Assembly: GCA_039654915.1 (NCBI GenBank)
Contig: CM077593.1
Coordinates: 80,890,501-80,954,500 of the forward strand
Source: Aquilaria yunnanensis
Taxonomy: Eukaryota > Streptophyta > Magnoliopsida > Malvales > Thymelaeaceae
DNA: 64,000 bases
Reading direction: 5' to 3'
Below, in pieces: positions 34,178 to 45,894 of the stretch. Position 1 is the stretch's first letter; each line of letters begins with the position of its first letter. Made by a program: the position numbers and the translations under genes. The notes under the pieces are model-generated. The model worked only from the letters and a program-made list of their open reading frames with translations, was not told the origin of the DNA and made no database searches.

Positions 34178-34190
34178 AACGCCCCAACCA
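34178..34190 (-). other. B1 polypurine tract
   Basis: The minus strand reads TGGTTGGGGCGTT directly before the 3' LTR start TGATGAATAC. The position and G-rich composition fit a plus-strand primer. Confidence 0.7.
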
Positions 34191-36190
34191 GGTTCTTGCT
34201 AGTCCCTAGTAAGTGTAACCTAAGAAAATAAATAAAATACATAATCAAACAATTCATGACAGATCATGCAATGAATATATGACACTTGTAAACTTAACTT
34301 GCAAGTAATTAATGAAAGGAGAAAAAGTTAAGTCCTTATTACTAGAGGTAGAGGATCACTCTCTATGTATTTGCACTTATTTTAAGGTGAGTTTGTAAAC
34401 AGCTTACTTTGTGTTTCTCAATCCAGAGCTTGCAAGGGGATCCAACTTCACCCTCACTAGATTCCCAACAGGGACTACATGTAAATTTAAGTCCAATGGT
34501 CTTTATACAAGGTTGTAATGAGGCTGGGTTTGGTGAAAGCGGGAATTAGATGGAGGTTTTTTAATGTTGGAGTTTAAGAGAACTAGTAATACAATAAACA
34601 ATAATTATGGGTACCTAAAACACTAAATACCCAAATCAACCTTAAGTCTCCAAGTCCTCTCCAAAACATAATTCCTTAACAACACATGAGTTTAGAAAAC
34701 AAATATAGTTGAGTTTCAAACTTATTGAATTTAACAATTTTTTTTTTTTTACCTCTCTCCGTTTCAAAATGGCTGGCCTCATTTGATTTGCACAAATATT
34801 AAGGCTGAAGCTATTTTTTTTTTTAACTGTTTCCCATGATTATGCGTTTATCTATCAGAAAAAAATAAAAGAAGATATCTTTCATATTTACTTTAGTAAG
34901 GATTCCACATCGGTATGAGCATATATAATTTTATTTGAAAAAGAAATAGAAACATTTTTTTTAGACTGCCATAAAAGAAAAAGAGACTAAATATTATGAA
35001 ACGAAGAGTTTTTTTTTTAAATTTATCTATATATTTTTTTTACTTTATTTTGTGATGGTTTTTTTCTTATGATCTCGCTTTTGCCTTTTTCTACTATAAA
35101 TCAAAATTTGTTTAAAACTCAACCATCCAATGATATACACTCAATTTTTATGATTTAAACTCAACTCACCCCAATTTTTTCACTATGACAAATTAAGCAC
35201 AAGGTAACCTAACATATTCTGAAGTACACCCCACACTTATTCTTTATTTTACAAAAAACAACACATTCATTTTAATTCCCTAAGCCCATAATCATATAAG
35301 CATCACTAGTTCCAATGACAATAAAGGATCAAAATGAAGTTGAAGTGTTTAACTATATAGGGTTCAAACAAAGAATAAGGCTATAAGGCTCAAAGGGGCA
35401 GACTGAGGGATAATGTACAAGGTTAGCCTTTTGGTAAATGGTTGGCTCTAAAATGCCATCTTCTTCCTTAAATTTACATACAAGAAGTGAGGTTGCATGG
35501 GTCCTTAAGGTCACCCATCCAAGTAAGGCCTAGCTCAAAACACAAAGTAAGCACTCTCAACAAAGAAATTCACACATCCTAATAAACAGTAAATGCTAAA
35601 AAGTGCTCACCGGTTATTTATTTTTGTTAGGTAACAAGCAACATACTTTAACATCTTTTAAAAATTAACAACCATTTCAAATTTACAAGGTATACATCCA
35701 ATGATGATATTTTCATGAGTTGGGTTCCTAAATGCAAACAAACAACCTAAATTCACATTAAATGTTCCTACAGGCAACTATTTATGCTTGCAAGAAAAAA
35801 ATATTATGCATGTCATATAAAATAGGATGCGTCTCAAGAGTGAAAAATTACTCTTTACTCAGCCATCATAAACTAAGTACTTTATCTAATGGTTTTAATA
35901 TCAACACGAGAGAAACTAAACTAACAAAAATCAAATATCAACTATCCCTCCCCCCAACCAGATTAAGACATTGTCCCCAATGTTAAAACATAGAAAAGAA
36001 GAGTGAAGAAGAAATTACCTGAAATGGTAGTTATTGAAAATGAAAAACTTGAAATAACTTAAACCAAAATAAAGAAAATGCTGATAATAAAACTAAAAGA
36101 CAAGATAAACAGATCCACAAGCCCGATTGCTCTCTTCCACAGCGCTTCTCATTTATTAACAAAAATAAAAACGACAAGTAGGGTAAAGGA
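34191..36190. other. B1 non-coding spacer before the 3' LTR
   Basis: No coding frame. It contains a probable nested MITE (34752-35010) and, at 35968-35984, a short palindrome ACATTG-TCCCC-CAATGT-like (minus strand ACATTGGGGACAATGT), a word I associate with the region after pol in Athila elements. The lineage association is from memory. Confidence 0.5.
34752..35010. mobile_element. Probable Stowaway-like MITE inside B1
   Basis: The left end CCTCTCTCCGTTTCAAAAT and the inverted right end ACTCTTCGTTTCATAAT give imperfect inverted repeats of about 30 bp, with an AT-rich core of about 200 bp. CTCCCTCCGTTTCAAAAT-type ends are those of Stowaway (Tc1/mariner) MITEs. The expected TA duplication is visible only on the left. 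Confidence 0.45.
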
Positions 36191-36193
36191 TAC

Positions 36194-36823
36194 TTATGGG
36201 ATGGAACTGATTGGGAAAGACTGTCGTGTCCAATCTATCTGAATCACTGCTAGATCTGGTTTAGGAACGAAAGCTTGCATTTTGTCTAGCAATTCTTCAG
36301 CAGTTGATGCAGATATTAGGATCCGTTGTGCTGTCTCTGAGATAAATTTCTCCTGCATAGCATGATTCATAAAAGATAAGAAACCTGTAAAGAAATTGTT
36401 AACATTCAACAGCCCAATGAGTTTCTGATGCAAATTAAGTTGGGCCATGAAAGCAATTTGAAAATTTTCCCCCAATGTGCCAAACCCTCCTGGTAGAGCA
36501 ATAAAGGCATCAGAATTATAGAGCATTTGCAATAAACATTCTTGCAAGTTTTTAACCATGAATTATTTTCCAATTGTGCCTCCAGAAATCAATTTCAAAG
36601 GTGCAAGGATGATACCCAAAACTTGGCTACCCCCTACAGATGCTGCGGTTGCTACACCTCCCATCAATCCGACACTACCTCCACCATATACCAAATGTAT
36701 TTTTCGCTTAGCTAGGACTCTACCTAAATGGTTAGCTACCCTTAAGAACTCTTCATCTTTTCCAGGAAAAGATTCACAAAATACACAAATATTTTGAAAT
36801 TTGTGAGTTGAGATTCCTTCCAT
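36194..36823 (-). pseudogene. LOG-like cytokinin riboside 5'-monophosphate phosphoribohydrolase, carried by Athila B1
   Basis: LOG enzymes release active cytokinin bases from their nucleotides. From Met 36823: FQNICVFCESFPGKDEEF, then HLVYGGGSVGLMGGVATAA, a TAA at 36563-36565, and in the same frame DAFIALPGGFGTLGENF, IGLLNVNNFFTGFLSF, SASTAEELLDKMQAF and a stop after SFPISSIP. The LVYGGGSVGLMG block and the PGGxGTxxE nucleotide-binding motif are intact. In the MQER-type segment just after the stop the reading is LQEC, so the conserved arginine is Cys (CGT to TGT would do it). The reading of about 210 codons is colinear with the full protein and has no introns, as expected of a processed copy or an intronless paralogue. 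It lies between integrase and 3' LTR, on the retrotransposon's coding strand. Broken by the stop and the lost arginine. Confidence 0.85.
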
Positions 36824-36900
36824 TTCTATCCTTAACCCAGTGAAAAATGAAAAGACGAACATGCATTTATAGAGATGAAAAGATAATGCAATGATTACAT

Positions 36901-37533
36901 CTATAGGAGTAGGTAGATTATTGTCAGAAGAAAAAGAAAATTTTCAAAAATGACAGCTTGTATGTACAGTAGTTGTGACTGTGGCTCATATCTTCCACTG
37001 GTTTTACGTCTAGTAATGGCTTCAACGCCTTCTAAGAGTCGGGGATTTCCTTCCCATCCAGTTTTTTTTACAAATTGGCAAACAGGGTATTTTAAAGTCA
37101 AATTCCCAAGACTATAACGCTTTCGTTCTTTATGAAAAATACTCCATAAACCAAGAAGTTCATGTTGCACTAATCCACAAGAATGCGTCTCAAGAGTCAA
37201 TCGGATATTATCTAAAGAATCCTTACTCAGACCATTCTTGATGAATTGTATTTTATCTTCTCGATTATTAGACACCATTCCTAAATAACGACATCTAGTA
37301 TCACAAGTCCATCGACCACATTTATAATAGACTCGTAACTTTTTCGCTCTTCACTTCTTGGCATAAAAGCTTTTGCCTAAACCAAGCATGTGAGACACAA
37401 ATGCATCTGGGGTTTCACCAGCCAAACGGACCTTAGCTTTAATTAACCAACACACATCTTCGGGAATGCCCTTGTGCATCAAAACTCTTAATCGTTCACA
37501 TCTAGCTTGGTAAATCCTTTTAAGAACATTCAT
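36901..37533 (-). pseudogene. Unrecognised ORF next to LOG in Athila B1
   Basis: One frame of about 210 codons from Met 37533, broken once by TGA at 37351-37353 (after KSFYAKK). It reads MNVLKRIYQARCERLRVLM, GIPEDVCWLIKAKVRLAGE, then after the stop KKLRVYYKCGRWTCDTRCRY, NGLSKDSLDNIRLTLETHSC, HELLGLWSIFHKERKRYSLG and VKKTGWEGNPRLLEGVEAIT. It is protein-like in composition, with several Cys and many basic residues, and unlike gag, pol or the usual env-like reading. I do not recognise it. It could be a second captured host gene or a lineage-specific ORF of this retrotransposon. The single stop is of the kind CGA to TGA. Confidence 0.55.
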
Positions 37534-37809
37534 TGGGAGAGAAAGAAAGTATTTTCACAAAGCAGAAAGAGTAGATTCCATTTTTTTTTAAAAAGAAATT
37601 GAAAGAAGGGAAAGAGAAAGAAATCAGTTATTATGGGAAACTGAAACAACCGACTTGAGAGCCACGGAGTACCGTATCCGCCACTTAACCAGGAAAAGAC
37701 AAAAAGCAAAGTAAGAAAGAAAAAAATGAAAATTAAAAGAAAACTATCTAAGAAGGGAAAATATATTTACTTTTACTTACCATGATCATTGTGAGGGGCA
37801 CTGAAATGA

Positions 37810-38698
37810 ACTACTTCTTCCTAAAAATCATGATTCTCCAAAAATGTTTTAACTCTTTGTACATTTACTTTAAACACATTACCATTTTTAGGATTTTCAA
37901 TGTCAATGGCCCCATAAGGATAAACATGTTTCACAATAAAAGGTCCACTCCATCTAGATCTCAGTTTTCCAGGAAATATATGAAGTCAAGAATTATAAAG
38001 CAAAACCTTTTGGAGATTGTTCTGTCATGAAAAGCTTTGGTTCTAGCCTTATAAATTTTTGAATTCTCATATGCATCATTTCTCAACTCTTCAAGCTCAT
38101 TTAATTGCAACCTGCGCAAAACACCAACATCATTGAGATTTGAATTGAAAGCTTTAATAGCCCAATAAGCTTTATGTTCAAGTTCCACAGGCAAATGACA
38201 AGGTTTTCCATAAACTAACCTATAAGGAGACATGCCAAGTGATGTTTTAAAAGTAGTGCGATAAGCCCAAAGTTCATCGGTTAGTTTCAAAGACCAATCT
38301 TTTTGATTTGGGTTGACTGTTTTTTCAAGGATTTGTTTTATCTCCCTATTTGCTAATTCTACTTGTCCATTTGTTTGTGGGTGATAAGGGGTGGCAACCT
38401 TATGTGTGATACCATACTTCTTCAACAAGGATTCAAATGATCTGTTACAAAAATGTGTTCCCCTATCACTTATTATGGCCCGAGGAATCCCAAACTGACT
38501 CAAAATATTTTCCTTCAAAAATTTAATTACAGTTTTGTCATCATTATTTTGACACGGAATTGCCTCTACCCATTTTGAAACATAATCTATTGCAACTAAA
38601 ATGTACATGAAGCTAAATGATGGTGGAAATGGCCCCATGAAATCTATTCCCCAACAGTAAAAAATTTCAATCACAAGAATAGGAGTCAAAGGCATCAT
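37810..38698 (-). pseudogene. B1 integrase
   Basis: DDE integrase inserting the cDNA into the host genome. Minus-strand reading: [45 protein letters not shown] (second catalytic Asp), [20 protein letters not shown] (catalytic Glu), [20 protein letters not shown], and the Athila-typical [19 protein letters not shown]. After a frameshift near 38000 the C-terminal part continues as [20 protein letters not shown] and [12 protein letters not shown] to about 37810. A stop separates it from RNase H and the zinc-binding segment just upstream ([14 protein letters not shown]). Confidence 0.9.
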
Positions 38699-38716
38699 GT
38701 TTCTTTTTGAAATTGA

Positions 38717-39868
38717 TCATAATTTCTGACAATTTTCACAGGCTTTGCAGAATACATGTGCATCTTTGAACAAAGAGGGCCAATAAAATTCAGACTGCAA
38801 AATCTTTGCAGCAGTTTTCTTTGATGAAAAATGTCCTCCGCATGCTTCTGAATGACAAAATTCAATAACACTTTTTACCTCATTTTCATATATGCATCTC
38901 CTGAATATCTGATCAGGACAATATTTGAAAAGATAAGGATCATCCCAGTACAAGTTTTTCACCTCATGTAAAAAAAAATTCTTATCTTGAGTACTCCATT
39001 GAGTTGGCATCTGTCTTGTCACAAAAAAATTGACGATATTAGCAAACCAATGTACTGTAGTGACAGAGAATAAAAATTCATCAGGAAAACAATCATTTAT
39101 GGGTGTAGTCTCAATTGTTGAATCTGTTGTCAGCCTTGAAAAACGGTCAGCAACAACATTTTCGGTGCCCTTCTTATCTTTGATCACAATGTTGAATTCT
39201 TGAAGTAACAAGATCCAGCGTATCAGCTTTGGTTTAGTGTCTTGCTTTGACATTAGGTACCTGACAGCAGAATGGTCAGTGTAAACAATGGTTTTTAAAC
39301 TAATTAGATAAGAACGAAATTTATCCAATGTAAATATTACTGCAAGTAGTTCTTTCTCAGTTGTAGTATAGTTCACTTGTGCACTATTCAAAGCTCTACT
39401 TGCATAATAAATTACATATGGCTTACCTTCCTTTCTTTGTCCTAAAACAGCACAAACAGCATAATCACTAGCATCACACATTACCTCAAAAGGCAAGGAC
39501 CAGTCCGGGGGTTGCATGATTGTAGAGGATGTTAGAAGACCAATTAACTTATCAAAAGAATTTTGGCATTCTTGAGTCCATTCAAATGGAACATTTTTCA
39601 CAAGGAGGTTGCAAAGAGGTCTAAATATTTCACTAAACCCTTTAATGAACATTCAATAAAAGCCTGTATGTCCTAAAAATGAGCGAATTTCTTTAACAGT
39701 TTTAGGTGAAGGTAACTGAGCAATGAGTTCCACCTTTGCTTTATCAACTTCGATTCCTTTAGAAAATACAACATGACCCAAAACAATTCCAGAGGTGACC
39801 ATGTAATGACATTTTTCCCAATTTAGTACCAAACCTTTTTCTTCACATCTTTTTAAAACCTTTTCCAA
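38717..39868 (-). pseudogene. B1 RNase H and integrase zinc-binding domain
   Basis: RNase H degrades the RNA strand of the RNA-DNA hybrid. Two adjacent frames (39868-39653 and 39652-38717): KCHYMVTSGIVLGHVVF and KTVKEIRSFLGHTGFY (RT connection), then [20 protein letters not shown] with the first catalytic Asp, [20 protein letters not shown] (Glu), [12 protein letters not shown] (Asp) and the HHCC-type segment from [16 protein letters not shown] to CKACENCQ. One frame break around 39650-39653. Confidence 0.9.
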
Positions 39869-39871
39869 GTT

Positions 39872-40792
39872 TTAAAGACAATTATCAAATGAATTTCCAT
39901 AAACGGTTAAATCATCCATGAAAACTTCAAGATATTTTTCAATCATATCACTAAAAATACTCAGCATACATTTTTGAAATGTTGCTGGGGCATTACAAAG
40001 TCCAAAAGGCATGCGTCTAAATGCAAAGGTTCCAAAGGGACATGTGAATGTGGTTTTTTCTTGGTCCTCGAGAGCTACTAGAATTTGATAATAACCTGAG
40101 TAGCCATCAAGAAAGCAATAAAAAGGATGTCCTGCTACTCTTTCTAAAATTTGGTCCAAGAAAGGTAATGGAAAATGATCTTTTCTAGTGGCAAGATTTA
40201 ATTTCCTATAATCAATGCACATTCTCCAACTAGATGGTATTCGAGTTGGTAAAGATTCACCTTTTTCATTTATCACCACTGTGATGCCGGACTTCTTTGG
40301 AACAACTTGAGTTGGACTAACCCATTTACTGTCAGAGATAGGGTAAATAATTCCCACATCAAGTAATTTGATAACTTCAGTTCTTACTACCTCTTTCATG
40401 TGTGGATTCAGTCTTCTTTGAGGTTGTTGACAAGATTTAGCATTATCCTCTAAATTTATTCTATGTGAACAAATTAAAGGATTAATGCCTTTTATGTCCT
40501 TTAATGTCCATCCAATTGCACTTTTATGCCTTTTAAGTAACTCAATTAACTTACCTTCCTGCTTGAATGTGAGAGTAGAAAAAATTACCACCGGATAAGA
40601 GGAATTTTCCCCAAGAAATGCATACTTCAGTTCTTTGGGCAATGGCTTCAGCTCTGGTGTGGGTATTTCGTCTTGCTTTTCAACTTCAGGTTTTTCCAAC
40701 TCCTCAATTTTTGGTTTCCAATGTGTGTTTCCTCCCACCTGTGAAGAATCAAGTAATGCGCATATGTTAGAAGTATCCTGATCCATTTGCAT
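39872..40792 (-). pseudogene. B1 reverse transcriptase
   Basis: RNA-dependent DNA polymerase of the Athila pol. Reading: [123 protein letters not shown] and the catalytic box EVFMDDLTVYG. The KSGITVVxNEKGE insertion is characteristic of Athila. The frame ends at a stop at 39872-39874 after NSFDNCL, where the element continues into the RT connection domain. Confidence 0.92.
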
Positions 40793-40843
40793 ACTTGATT
40801 CAAACGAATTAACTAAGCATTTTTCAAGAGGATCAGAAATACT

Positions 40844-41338
40844 CTATTCTTGGATATAATTTTCTATAATTTCACCTATGATACAGTTATCTTCACTTTC
40901 ATCTTCTTTTCCAGGAGGTTGCTTAAGCAAATTGAAAACATTTAGCTCCAATGTCATATTTCCAAATGACAACTTCATCAGTTCATTCCTGCAATTAATC
41001 AAAGCGTTAAAAGTTGCTAAAAATGGACGTCCCAAAATAACAGGTATTGAATTCTTAATTTCTATTGGTGGTGTGTTCAAAATAATAAAATCCACAGGAT
41101 AAATAAATTTATCAACTTGGACTAACAAATCCTCAATAACTTCTCTTAGTACCTTCACTGATCTGTCAGCAAGCAAAAGAGTTACGTCAGTTGGTTTTAA
41201 CTCACCCAAATTTAGTTTTTGGTAAACTAAATATGGAAGTAAGTTTACACCAGCCCCAAGATCAAGTAATGCTTGCTCAATTTTATGTTCTCTAATAAAA
41301 CATGAAATTATTGGACAACCAGGATCCTTGTATTTCAA
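40844..41338 (-). pseudogene. B1 retropepsin (protease)
   Basis: Aspartic protease processing the polyprotein. Reading: CFIREHKIEQALLDLGAGVN with the active-site box DLGA, LGELKPTDVTLLLADRSVKV, YPVDFIILNTPP, VILGRPFLATFNALINCRN and MTLELNVFNLLKQP. The DLGA variant (rather than DTGA/DSGA) also appears in B2 as DLRA and is typical of the lineage. It lies between gag and RT. Confidence 0.88.
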
Positions 41339-41350
41339 AACAGTGTTATT

Positions 41351-43017
41351 TTAAATAACAGAACTTACCTGCTCAGCCAAGAAGGCTTTCTTTTTCACAT
41401 TCAGCTTTTTTTTAACAGCGCACAAATCCTTTAAAAATTTGGCATAAGAAGGAACATGTTTGATCGCATCTAACAAAGGAATATTGATCTTTACATGCTT
41501 GAAAATTTCAGGATTTTGGTTCACCTTCTTAGGAACAGTTAATGCCTGTGGAAATGGAGGTGCTGGTGAAGATTCAATTTGTTCTTCGCTTGGTAAAGGT
41601 TTAACCCCTTCTTTACTCTTAAAAGTTGACTCATCGTCTTCTTCACAAGGATCAGGAATGGATTTTTCAACAACCTTACCTTTGCGGAGTGTAATGATTA
41701 ACTTCACTTGATCCATGGTTTGACCTTTGGGATTTTCTTGTGGTTGAGAAGGAAATTTTCCTTTCTCTTGAATGTTGAGTGCAGATGCATTTTGCAAGAG
41801 TATTTTTCAAATCATTCAGGTTTTGACTTGTTTGAGCAGTGATGGACTCTTGCTTCTCAATGAATGAATGCAATGTATCTTCAAAATTTTTCCTAAAAGG
41901 AGGAACATATGGTGCATACCCTTGAGATTGTTGAAAATTTTGTTGGATGTACAAAGGTGGTTGTGACGGTTGAGTATGATTGTCACTTTTCCAACTGCAG
42001 TTTGTGTGATTCCTCCAACCAGGATTGTAAGTTTGTGAGTATGGATTTTAGGTTGGCTTTTTGAAGTTATTCAATGCATTGACTTAGTCATGGAGACATT
42101 CTTTGAAAGAGGACAAAGTTGGGCAATTGCTAGTGAGATGGTGATTGGTTTCACAAATGTGACAAACAACTTCTTCAACAGATTTTAAATGACCAGTTTT
42201 CTTCATTTCTAGAGCCTCAATCTTTATAGCTAGAGATGCAAAGTTTGCTTGAAGGTCATTATCTTCTTTAAGATGATATATGCCTCCACTAGATGCAAGG
42301 GTTTGAGTCTTACCTGGGGTCTCATAGGTACCAGCGGTGTCCCAATTCTGTGCATTCTCTGCTAATATGTCTAGAAAATTCATTGCCTCGTCAGGATCTT
42401 TATCCTCAAATGTTCCATTGCACATCATTTCTAGCATTTGTCTTTCCCTAGGTGACAAACCTTCATAAAAATGTGAGACTAATCTCCAAGTTTCAAAACC
42501 ATGGTGTAGGCATGTGTTAAGTAAATCCTTGTATCTATCTCAACATTGGTAAAAAGTTTCTCCTGGTTTTTGTGTGAAAGTGATGATTTGCCTTTTAAAA
42601 GAATTTGTTCTATGGGAAGGAAAAAAAAATTTCAAAAATTGTTGTTGCAGTTCATCCCCTGAATTGATGGAGCCTGACTTAAGATTCTGTAGCCAAGTTT
42701 TAGCTTTATTTTTTAAAGAAAAAGGAAAAAGCTTAAGTCTGATGGTGTTCATGCTATAGTTTAGGTTGTTATATGTGTGACAGACTTCTTTAAATTGTCT
42801 CAAATGCAAGTTTGGATTTTTAGAATCAAAGCCATGAAAAGTTGGTAAAAGTTGAATAATACCTGGCTTGAAATTGAAGTTACATGCATCAGCAGGAAAA
42901 ATTAGACATGATGGAGTGTTATTCCTTATGAGGTTCATGTATTCTCTAAGTGTCCTAGGTTGATCTTGGTCATTATGTAGAGAATGATTATCTTCTTGTT
43001 CATTAATGTGTTCAGCC
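41351..43017 (-). pseudogene. B1 gag
   Basis: Capsid protein of the Athila element. From Met 43017 (MAEHINEQEDNHSLHNDQDQ): LREYMNLIRNNTPSCLIFPA, GIIQLLPTFHGFDSKNPNLH, LKLFPFSLKNKAKTWLQNLK, then after a TGA at 42540 RLVSHFYEGLSPRERQMLEM and a CCHC-like HICETNHHLTSNCPTL, and after further TAA codons at 42084 and 42048 a Gln/Pro-rich C-terminus (QQNFQQSQGYAPYVPPF). Copy B2 has TGG, CAA and CAA at the three stop positions, so all three arose as single transitions. The frame slips near 41780, and the 41797-41351 segment continues to protease. Confidence 0.88.
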
Positions 43018-43383
43018 ATGTTTGAAGAAGATGAAGATTCTATTACCAATCTACCACTTGATACACGTGACCAAGCTTTCATACAATAACAAAATAACAA
43101 TAAGAAAAACAAATATCAATAACAAGTTAAGTAGGAGGCACAGCCTTCCATACAATTGTAATAAGAAAAATAAATAAAAAGGAAGCAATATGAACAAAAA
43201 AATAAAAGGTAGGAGGCTCAGTCTTCCATTCAACAATAAAGAAAAATAAAGAAAAATAAGATTAACACAAATTAAGAGGTAAGAGGCTCAGCCTGCCATA
43301 TAAAGAACAAAAAATAAAATAAAATAAAATAAAATAAAAAGAACAAAAAGAAAAAAAATTAAACTTGTACTCTAATTTTACTT

Positions 43384-43403
43384 CCCCAGGGATGGCGCCA
43401 AAA
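43384..43403 (-). other. B1 primer binding site
   Basis: The minus strand reads TGGCGCCATCCCTGGGGAAG, six bases after the 5' LTR end. TGGCGCC(G/A)TTGCCGGGGA, matching tRNA-Asp in my recollection, is usual for Athila-type elements. Confidence 0.75.
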
Positions 43404-43406
43404 ACT

Positions 43407-44903
43407 TGCTTCACTCTAGCAGTTGTAACCCAAGTGTAGGTTATCGCAAGTAATAAAATCTCGGTAGTCCAAGTGTTGAATCATAGGGAAGTGAATTAAA
43501 AATACAAATTACAGGATTTTAAGAAAGAAAATATTTGGTGGAAGGTATGAACAAGCGTGAATTAAAATTGAAATTCAAATAAAATAGTTAAGGTTAGGGG
43601 ATCCATTTTTAGTATATCGGTTATGATTAATTTTAGCTTATCTTGCCACTCATTGGAATCCACACATAAAGGAGGTCCCAATCGGAGAATTTAGTTAGTA
43701 TTAACCTCCATTGATCTTAAAACGCCGACACTTGTTAATGGGTTCAAGTATCCATCATGCCAACCTTTGTCGACAATAACTCAAGATTCCAATATAGCCG
43801 ACGGAGCCATGTTCTATAGAGGGAATCAAGTAGCTTTTGTGCCAATGATTTGATTATGATGAATCAAGACTCCTACTTAACAAGGAAGGAAGTTAAATAG
43901 ATTAAGAAAGAAAATACTGTTAGCAGTGTGATCCATTCAAATCAATCATAACCTCTATACCAAAAGCTTCACCCTTTCACCTTAGCAAAAATAAGATTAG
44001 TTAGACATAATAAAAATAAACAATATGTAGAAAGATGAAATAAACATTGATTGAAAGATCAAAAGAAGAACAAGAAGAAGAACAGGAAAACACTTGGACA
44101 GAGCTTCGATATTGAAAATAAGAACAAGAACAAAGGAGAAACTCTAAAAATGATACAAGAAAATAAAGGAGGCCTAAGAAATTGGCATCCTTCACCCTCC
44201 CCCCAAGGTGCCTATTTATAGAGTTTTGGGGTGGGTGAAATGGTAAAATGTAGGTAAATACAAATCAACAATGGCAGGCCGCAACTTCTTTTAATTTTTT
44301 GTCCACTGTAGACATTAGATTAGCTCTTCCTTAAAGCACATAAGTTGTAGATCTCCTCTTTAGCTTCGAATCGATAGCTTGCTCATTCAAATCGGACATC
44401 CGTAGCTCAAGTTATGATTTTTCTACCGAAACTGCTCTTTAGCAAATGAAATAACGAAGGGTCTCATCTATAATTAGATTTCGGCAATGAAAACAATCAA
44501 ACTAACCTGCAGAATGAAGCAGAGTTGAAGATCTATGTGTTGGCTTTCAGATGAATTTGGAATCACTCAGTTCCGATGCCAACAGCTCCAGATATGATTT
44601 TTTCTCGTTAAGGGCCGCCAAGTGATGATTTTTAACTAAAATAATTATTTAATATATATATTTTAATATTAACAAACAGTAAACCGCGTATGTACAGTAA
44701 ATATGCGTATGAATAGTGAAATATGTGTATGAATAGTAAGTCGGTGAATAATGACATATGAATAGTAAAAATGCGTAAGAATAGTAAAAATACCTGAATA
44801 GTAACCCGGTGGAAAAATGCTCAGAATCTAGAAATTAATCATACTTAAAGTATATAATAATGATTTAAATCCTTACTAACAATACACTTATGAGTCTTCA
44901 TCA
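43407..44903 (-). repeat. B1 5' LTR
   Basis: 1,497 bp, partner of 32754-34177, about 73 bp longer mainly because of an extra segment at about 43620-43680 and the GAATAGTGAA-like units at 44686-44810. Confidence 0.9.
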
Positions 44904-44908
44904 ACGAT

Positions 44909-45894
44909 GCGTAGCCAGAAATTTTCCAAGATACCAGAGGACTGATGCCATTAAAGACGCGTCGCCAAGGCACAAGTCCTTCAAGCTCGGGGCATTATAA
45001 GAATGTCCCAATCTCTCGATTATCATCCCTAGGCTATTCTAAGATGTTCTGTAGCCTTGGTTAGGTCTAAGACTCATTCCTAAGATAAGAATTATGCATT
45101 ATTTAAGTGGTATCTAAGTGGTGTGGTTAAGGTAAAGCTAAGTAGAGTGGCAAGGGGGTATAAGTGCTCAAGTTGTTAAGGGGCACTAGAAGGATTAAGT
45201 TGGGTTTCAGAGTCTTCATTGTCTCGACGGTTAGGTCTTAGGCCATTGGGAAAATAGGGAAAGAACCTAAGGAAATCTTAACCAAATCACGTGATTTGGT
45301 AAGTAAGCTACTAAGGAGCTTTAAGCTAAGCTCTAAGAGCTTGGTAAGTCGGATCACATAAGATGACTACCTTGCACAATAAGTTAAGGGTAAGACAAGT
45401 AAGTTTTTAGAGAAGGTGACGACTTACTCTAAAACCTGTAAGTACAACTTAAGGGAGATAAATGATTCGGGATATGAGGGCAATGTCTGAAGCACCTCCG
45501 CTGTTTGAGCTTACGACAAGAATAAGACACTTAAGGTGTAAGAAGTCCCAAGGATTGTGGGTGCTGCATATCATACATTCATGTGCTACATATTCTTATG
45601 TTTTATCTTGTGTTAGTTATTGGTTGTTTGTTTGGTTGTATGCCATATTTGCATCCTTGCTTGCTATCTTCTTTGCAGGTACCCCAAAGGACCCTTACTG
45701 AGTTCATTCATATACTCACTCCCTTAATTTTGTTGTACAAGTTCTAACACCAGGCCTAACAACTAGTGGATAGTTGTGGGCTAAGTTTCCTCTTTTGCAG
45801 GTACCTATTCTTCAGAATCTTTGAGATTCTAAGTTACTTGTGAGCTAAGCTTTGTACCAACTAAGTTTTATGCCTTTACAGTTTAAAGCCTAAG
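44909..45894 (+). repeat. Element A 5' LTR, part 2
   Basis: Continues the LTR after B1; aligned with 58990-59990 of the 3' LTR (AGGACTGATG, CACAAGTCCTTCAAGCT versus CACAAGTCCCTCAAGCT, and onwards). The 79-codon frame at 45462-45701 and its equivalent at 59537-59731 are LTR sequence, not genes. Confidence 0.85.

Larger units (their letters stand above)
32754..44903 (-). mobile_element. Element B1: full-length Athila-type Ty3 retrotransposon, 12.15 kb
   Basis: Minus-strand element inserted in the 5' LTR of A. LTRs at 32754-34177 and 43407-44903. The outer ends on plus read TGTTGCACTC and TTCATCA, flanked by GCGAT and ACGAT (a 5-bp target duplication with one mismatch; A's 3' LTR keeps GCGAT uninterrupted at the same place). 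Order on the minus strand: 5' LTR, primer site, gag, protease, RT, RNase H, integrase, unrecognised ORF, LOG-like ORF, spacer, polypurine tract, 3' LTR. The RT has the Athila reading KKSGITVVINEKGE. Several stops and frameshifts make it inactive. Confidence 0.9.

Noticed and set aside
36194..36823. LOG-like sequence as a functional host gene
   Set aside because: In-frame TAA, loss of the conserved arginine, no own promoter seen, and enclosed in an Athila element.
37630..37700. Possible tRNA in the GC-richer block GAGAGCCACGGAGTACCG
   Set aside because: No cloverleaf can be drawn: the arms do not pair and no T-loop GGTTCRANYCC is present.
45462..45701. 79-codon frame conserved at 59537-59731
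   Set aside because: Conserved only because both lie in the LTRs of element A; no protein features.
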